DNA from: Dysgonomonas sp. UBA7710
GTDB taxonomy: Bacteria; Bacteroidota; Bacteroidia; Bacteroidales; Dysgonomonadaceae
Assembly: GCF_002482385.1 (NCBI RefSeq)
Contig: NZ_DLFW01000041.1
Span: forward strand, 109,871-173,870
Direction of reading: 5' to 3'
DNA: 64,000 nucleotides
A program made the position numbers and the translations under genes. Each line of letters begins with the position of its first letter. The first letter of the stretch is position 1. Below are positions 59,809 through 64,000 of the stretch, piece by piece. The notes under the pieces are model-generated. The model searched no databases. It had not been told where the DNA came from and saw nothing but the letters and a program-made list of their open reading frames with translations.

Positions 59809-59840
59809 CATGCAGGCAGGCTTTTCTGCCCGCTTGCATG
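59809..59840 (+). other. Hairpin after the second fimbrillin gene
   Basis: Arms 59809-59821 and 59828-59840 pair over 12 of 13 positions, with one wobble, around a 6-nt loop, followed by GATTTTT. It lies in the 102-nt gap to the anchor gene and resembles a leaky terminator that would raise the fimbrillin to anchor ratio. Confidence 0.75.
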
Positions 59841-59877
59841 GATTTTTAAAAAACGAGGAAATTTAAATAGAAAATAA

Positions 59878-60768
59878 ATGAAACTGTTGAAAGCTCTGCC
59901 TGTATTTATTCTATCTATATTCTTATCCGGATGTATAGGCGACAATATGGACGACTGTCCTCCTCTGAAGAATGTTATTTTACATTTCAACTATCCCAGT
60001 TTCCCGGATCATGTAAACCGGGTGAATATTGGTATTTTTGATAAAGATGGGGCACACGTTCTCAATCAACAGATTGACAAGGAAGATCTAAATATATTCC
60101 AAGGAACATATTTAACACTCAATACAGGAGAGTACACTGCTATTTGCTGGGGCAATGCTTTTGATGATACACGTATTACCTGTTTCAATCCTAATTCATT
60201 TATGCACGATGGGGAAGTTTCACATCCCAACTATGGTACAGCTCTGCAAATACCGACACATGATTCGTTATATTACGGAAAACATAATTTCACGGTTACA
60301 TCCAGAGACAGAGTTGAACATACTGTTTATTTCAAACCTTCACACATCAAAATATATGTATATGTAAAAGGTCTGGCAGCATTATCTACAGACCTCTTAC
60401 CTGCACACTATCCGGTAGTAAGGATAAACAATCTCAACCCTACCTGCAATTTCGACATGCAAACGGCAGGAACAGGCACAACTTACTATCCTGATATAAA
60501 TATAGATAGTACAGAAAAAATGGCTATCGCACGATGCAACGCTTTGCGATTTGAAAATGACAATCCTATAACGATAGAACTTTTGGACAATGCTATCGGA
60601 AACAACATATTATGTACAGTGGGACTCCGTAAATTTATGGAAGATAATTCTATTACTGTTCAGGAAGGCGAAGAACTGACTATTCCTATACTGATTCTGT
60701 TCAAAAATGGAAATGTAACGATAGAACTTCTTAAATGGGAAGAAGTACCTGTTGAACCAGAAATTTAA
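59878..60768 (+). CDS. FimB/Mfa2 family fimbrial anchor lipoprotein, second cluster
   Basis: A 296-residue lipoprotein (signal peptide, lipobox FLSGC, Cys about residue 19, then DNMDDCPP). The early strands HFNYPSFPDHVNRVNIGIFD and LTLNTGEYTAICWGNAFDD are the usual Mfa2/FimB N-terminal pattern; the Cys-Pro-rich start and TICWGN-like segment are common in this family. The second domain includes VEHTVYFKPSHIKIYVYVKG and ends VTIELLKWEEV. Mfa2-type proteins hold the fimbria in the outer membrane and set its length. It lies 102 nt after the fimbrillin, across a hairpin, and 12 nt before the adhesin gene. Confidence 0.82.
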   Translation: MKLLKALPVFILSIFLSGCIGDNMDDCPPLKNVILHFNYPSFPDHVNRVNIGIFDKDGAHVLNQQIDKEDLNIFQGTYLTLNTGEYTAICWGNAFDDTRITCFNPNSFMHDGEVSHPNYGTALQIPTHDSLYYGKHNFTVTSRDRVEHTVYFKPSHIKIYVYVKGLAALSTDLLPAHYPVVRINNLNPTCNFDMQTAGTGTTYYPDINIDSTEKMAIARCNALRFENDNPITIELLDNAIGNNILCTVGLRKFMEDNSITVQEGEELTIPILILFKNGNVTIELLKWEEVPVEPEI

Positions 60769-60780
60769 TATAACAGATTA

Positions 60781-62694
60781 ATGATGAAAAAAATATTATC
60801 CTATATCATATTAATCCTCTTTATTCTGGGATTTTCCTGCCAAGACAATGACAAATCAAATGACATTGTAGATGAGGGAAATATGAAAACTGTTACGCTC
60901 TCATTGAAACTACCCGGAGATATGCGTAAAAACGCCTCTTCCGGTACCAAGTCGATGACGGAAGAACAGGAACAGGAAGTAACAACAATTGATGTCCTTG
61001 CTTTTATGAATGATGGTAGTGGAAATTATCTGTATGCATACAAGTCGAAAGGGGAGAACATATCCCTGCATGACGGAGAGGGCACATTCAAAGTAACTCT
61101 TGCCGAATATTATAAATCCCAGGCTTTAATTATATTAGCGAATGCGTCTGACGAATTAAGCACGGTTAATATTGCATTGAACGATAATATAAATTCTGTC
61201 CTTCCCCTTCTGGTAACCTCCAGCGATACGGAATGGGATGCAAACAACAACAATTCAGGTATATTACGCAATATTCCGATGTATTGCAAAACAGCCCCTG
61301 CTATTATCAGTAATACAACCTCGAATTTAGGTACTTTCGACCTGACAAGAATGCTGGCCAGACTGGATGTAAGAACAAAGACCGGCATCGCTAATTTCCA
61401 ATTGGTAAATGCATGCATATTTAATCGTAAAAACAAAGGATACATAGCTTACAAAGATTACTACTGGGACGGAGCAAAAGTAATGATGGCGGATGTACCT
61501 GAAGATGCCACAACAACAAAGTTGAACAATATCCTATATAGTACAGATGCCTCTCATCAGATTATACAAAGTATATATACATTCGAAACTAAAGGAGCGG
61601 AAACCCGGAGCGAGGCTACAACCATTATTATCGGCGGCTATTATGATTATCCGGCTAATGCGTCAAAAGTGACATATTACCGGATAGACATTCCGACAAC
61701 ATCTATCAGGGACTTTAGTGGGGATATTCTCCGAAACCATCTTTATGATATTGAGATACAATCTGTAGATGACGAAGGCGCGGAAACACCCGAAAATGCT
61801 TTTGATGGGGAAATAAAAATAACCGCTACAATTACTCCATGGAATCTCGCCAGGCAAAATGTAATATTCGAAGGCCAGTATAATCTGACATTGGACAAAG
61901 CTTCTATTGATTTCAAAAATCATATTGGAGACCAGGAGATAGAAATAAGTACGACCCATCCGTCGGGAATAAGTATAAGCCCTATTACATACACTAATGA
62001 AAACGTGACAGGATGGCTCGAGATAGCACAGGTAAGCGCCAACAAATGGAAAATATCTACTAATGACGACAACTATCAGGCAAAGAGACAGGCACAAATA
62101 ACTGTAACTGCCGGTAATATGAATTATGTGGTAAAACTGTCCCAGAAAGGCTGTGGTGATAACGGAACAGCCGAATTAATGGAAATAACCGAAAACAGTG
62201 CCTATTATACTCATTTGTATAACGGAAAATGCTGGATGGTTGAAAATTCAAGAGAAGAAAAACTGTTAAGTGGAAACGAACCCGGCTATGCTTCTGATAA
62301 ATATGGAGATGGAGGCACAATTATAGGCCCTGTACCGGGAACGGAGAATCATCAGCACTACTATACATGGGGACAGGCAACCCTTGCTGACAACGCATGT
62401 CCGCAAGGATGGCATCTGCCTACAATAGCGGAATTCAATACACTTATCAGTGCAATTACAGCGCAACCTTCCACTCTGGGTAAGTTCTGGATCGGAACCA
62501 ATTATAATAACAGTATGTCCGGTTATTATATTAACGCCAATAATGAATGGCACGACTGGAATATTAAAGGATATTGGTGGTGTTCCTCAAATGACAATAA
62601 TCCTTACTATTATACAGGTAACGCCAATAACATGTATGGCCCTGTACTGACCGACGGAAACAACTGGCTCTCGGTACGTTGTGTAAAAGATTAA
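60781..62694 (+). CDS. Fimbrial tip adhesin-like lipoprotein with FISUMP C-terminal domain
   Basis: A 637-residue lipoprotein (lipobox GFSC, Cys about residue 20). Residues about 35-350 resemble fimbrial accessory subunits (VTTIDVLAFMNDGSGNYLYA, then LTRMLARLDVRTKTGIAN with the Arg-Leu junction motif, and DILRNHLYDIEIQSV). Residues about 355-455 are BACON/Ig-like (ISTTHPSGISISPITYTNEN, AQITVTAGNMNYVVKLSQKG). The C-terminal ~170 residues are a Fibrobacter-type FISUMP domain (NGKCWMVENSREEKLL, CPQGWHLPTIAEFNTLI, WWCSSNDNN, LSVRCVKD). This lectin-like end suggests a tip adhesin that binds carbohydrate or a host or partner surface. It follows the anchor gene by 12 nt. Confidence 0.78.
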   Translation: MMKKILSYIILILFILGFSCQDNDKSNDIVDEGNMKTVTLSLKLPGDMRKNASSGTKSMTEEQEQEVTTIDVLAFMNDGSGNYLYAYKSKGENISLHDGEGTFKVTLAEYYKSQALIILANASDELSTVNIALNDNINSVLPLLVTSSDTEWDANNNNSGILRNIPMYCKTAPAIISNTTSNLGTFDLTRMLARLDVRTKTGIANFQLVNACIFNRKNKGYIAYKDYYWDGAKVMMADVPEDATTTKLNNILYSTDASHQIIQSIYTFETKGAETRSEATTIIIGGYYDYPANASKVTYYRIDIPTTSIRDFSGDILRNHLYDIEIQSVDDEGAETPENAFDGEIKITATITPWNLARQNVIFEGQYNLTLDKASIDFKNHIGDQEIEISTTHPSGISISPITYTNENVTGWLEIAQVSANKWKISTNDDNYQAKRQAQITVTAGNMNYVVKLSQKGCGDNGTAELMEITENSAYYTHLYNGKCWMVENSREEKLLSGNEPGYASDKYGDGGTIIGPVPGTENHQHYYTWGQATLADNACPQGWHLPTIAEFNTLISAITAQPSTLGKFWIGTNYNNSMSGYYINANNEWHDWNIKGYWWCSSNDNNPYYYTGNANNMYGPVLTDGNNWLSVRCVKD

Positions 62695-62736
62695 TATTCA
62701 ATTCTATCATAATGACGATTTACATTCATATAGAAA

Positions 62737-64000
62737 ATGAAAAATAAAATATATAACATAAAGAATATAAATAAGCTGACCTACTTGCTGTTAATCTCTA
62801 CGTTGCCTCTGATTATCTCTTGCCGTAACGAAGAGACTAACATTGAGCCGGATGATACGTCAAAGCATGCCATAAACTTTACATTAAACATTCCGGGGCT
62901 GAATCTGCCATCTACATATTCTATGGATGGTACTAAAGAAAATGAAGTGAATGAAGTCGACGTATTTATTTTTAAAGTAAATAATTCGGGAGACCAGACT
63001 TTTATCTATCATAAAAAAGCGACAAATATTAAAAATGGGAGTGGCACTGCTAAATTTCATACTGTAATAGAGGAAGATACCGATTGCAATATACTACTGG
63101 TAGCAAATGCACGGGCACAAGTCGATAATATTTTAGGTTCGCTCACAACCGGTATATCTACAAAGGTCGATGTACTAAATCTATTGGAATACTCCTACGA
63201 AAACAAATGGGAGGCGGATGGTAATGGTATTTACAGAAATATACCCATGATAGCCGAAACAGGCAAGATAAATATAACAATAGGAATGCATATAACAAAT
63301 GTATCCTTAGTCAGAATGCTGGCCCGTATAGATGTTAAGGTAAACGCAGCTGTTGCTCCGGCTACATTCGAATTATCCAACATCTATCTATGCAATTATA
63401 ATACCAACGGGCGCATTGCATCCATATGGAATGCTCTGGGCGAATTATCTTCCGCAGCAGCAACCAGCCCTAATCTTCCTGCTTCCACCGGAAGAAAATC
63501 CGGTGCGGAAAATGCAATAAAATATGAAGCGAACGGATCGGCCGGATTCAGCGGTGAAATATATACATTCGAGGCAAATGCTGCCAGTGACAACAACGGG
63601 TATGACCACAGCGACCGTAAAGATGCAACCTGCCTGATTATCGAAGGAAAATATAACGGAGCAAATGAAGCTTCTTTCTACCGGGTCGATTTCACATATC
63701 CTGAAGCTGCTACAGGAATCGAAAAGGGAGATTATATGCCTCTATTGCGTAATTACAGATATGAAGTAGAAATAAATGGCGTTACAGGAAGCGGACTTCC
63801 GTCTATTGAGGAAGCTCTGGCATCATATATGGTTCATTCTAACCTGGATATTATACCTATAGTATATGATGAGGGCCTCATTAAAGATATTGTTTTTAAC
63901 GGACGATATATGCTTGGTGTAGATATAGGGGAATTTTTGTCGTACTCGGGTAGAAATCTCAATGGAACTGAAGAAGCCTCAAAACTGGTAATCAATACCA
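62737..64000 (+). CDS. Fimbrial subunit-like lipoprotein (partial, runs off the window)
   Basis: Open reading frame from the ATG at 62737 (MKNKIYNIKN) to the window end without a stop; 421 residues are visible. The signal peptide ends in lipobox LIISC (Cys about residue 29). The early segment VNEVDVFIFKVNNSGDQTFI, the strand DCNILLVANARAQV, and VSLVRMLARIDVKVNAAV with its Met-Leu-Ala-Arg-Ile-Asp motif closely match the preceding adhesin, so the two are paralogues. The FISUMP or other C-terminal domain, if any, lies beyond the window. It is 42 nt downstream of the adhesin gene and part of the same cluster. It is probably a minor or tip fimbrial subunit. Confidence 0.8.
   Translation, partial: MKNKIYNIKNINKLTYLLLISTLPLIISCRNEETNIEPDDTSKHAINFTLNIPGLNLPSTYSMDGTKENEVNEVDVFIFKVNNSGDQTFIYHKKATNIKNGSGTAKFHTVIEEDTDCNILLVANARAQVDNILGSLTTGISTKVDVLNLLEYSYENKWEADGNGIYRNIPMIAETGKINITIGMHITNVSLVRMLARIDVKVNAAVAPATFELSNIYLCNYNTNGRIASIWNALGELSSAAATSPNLPASTGRKSGAENAIKYEANGSAGFSGEIYTFEANAASDNNGYDHSDRKDATCLIIEGKYNGANEASFYRVDFTYPEAATGIEKGDYMPLLRNYRYEVEINGVTGSGLPSIEEALASYMVHSNLDIIPIVYDEGLIKDIVFNGRYMLGVDIGEFLSYSGRNLNGTEEASKLVINT

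Overview
The window looks like a chromosomal segment of a low-GC member of the Bacteroidales, most like Dysgonomonas or a relative in the Porphyromonadaceae/Dysgonomonadaceae. The evidence is a six-gene hmu haem operon, FimA/Mfa1-type fimbrillins with Mfa2-type lipoprotein anchors, DUF3575 and DUF3868-like fimbrial accessory proteins, a type IX secretion (T9SS) sorting domain, many SPII lipoboxes, carboxypeptidase-like N-terminal domains on TonB receptors, and promoters of the Bacteroidetes form TTG-N20-TAnnTTTG. No rRNA, tRNA, CRISPR array, transposase or phage gene was seen. The genus is an inference.

Layout. (1) 0.4-12.2 kb, plus strand: a secreted GH2 glycosidase, a small VOC protein, then a TPR/transmembrane/HTH regulator followed by two Gfo/Idh/MocA oxidoreductases (one Tat-exported), a DUF1080 lipoprotein, a secreted sugar isomerase/epimerase-like protein and a DUF1080-PHP fusion lipoprotein. 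This set matches the recently described 3-keto-glycoside route of glycan breakdown: oxidise the sugar, cleave the keto-glycoside, process the keto-sugar. (2) 12.3-19.1 kb, minus strand: an EamA transporter, a small TonB receptor, and a PepSY protein coupled by a 1-nt overlap to a siderophore-type TonB receptor. (3) 19.4-24.8 kb: a GH15 enzyme divergent from a fused trehalose-6-phosphate synthase/phosphatase, then a DEAD-box helicase. (4) 24.9-28.6 kb: a TonB receptor plus DUF4374 lipoprotein, resembling a xenosiderophore uptake pair. (5) 29.0-38.8 kb: hmuR-hmuY-hmuS-hmuT-hmuU-hmuV, a haem capture, import and processing operon with its own promoter, an internal hairpin and a terminator. (6) 39.1-40.0 kb: a bactofilin and a small unknown.

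(7) 40.2-64 kb: a surface-adhesion region. It holds a 1708-residue T9SS cargo protein with four near-identical 94-residue repeats; an eight-gene minus-strand fimbrial operon (fimbrillin, Mfa2-like anchor, DUF3575, OmpA-like, propeller/Calx-beta, unknown, two further fimbrial lipoproteins); an AraC-type regulator; and a separate plus-strand fimbrial cluster (DUF3868-like, fimbrillin, Mfa2-like anchor, FISUMP-tipped adhesin, and another subunit that runs off the window end).

Themes. Three haem/iron systems lie within 26 kb. Strong RNA hairpins sit directly after both fimbrillins and between hmuY and hmuS, where a highly demanded product precedes less demanded ones. A shared sequence motif precedes both the keto-glycoside regulator and its presumed target operon.
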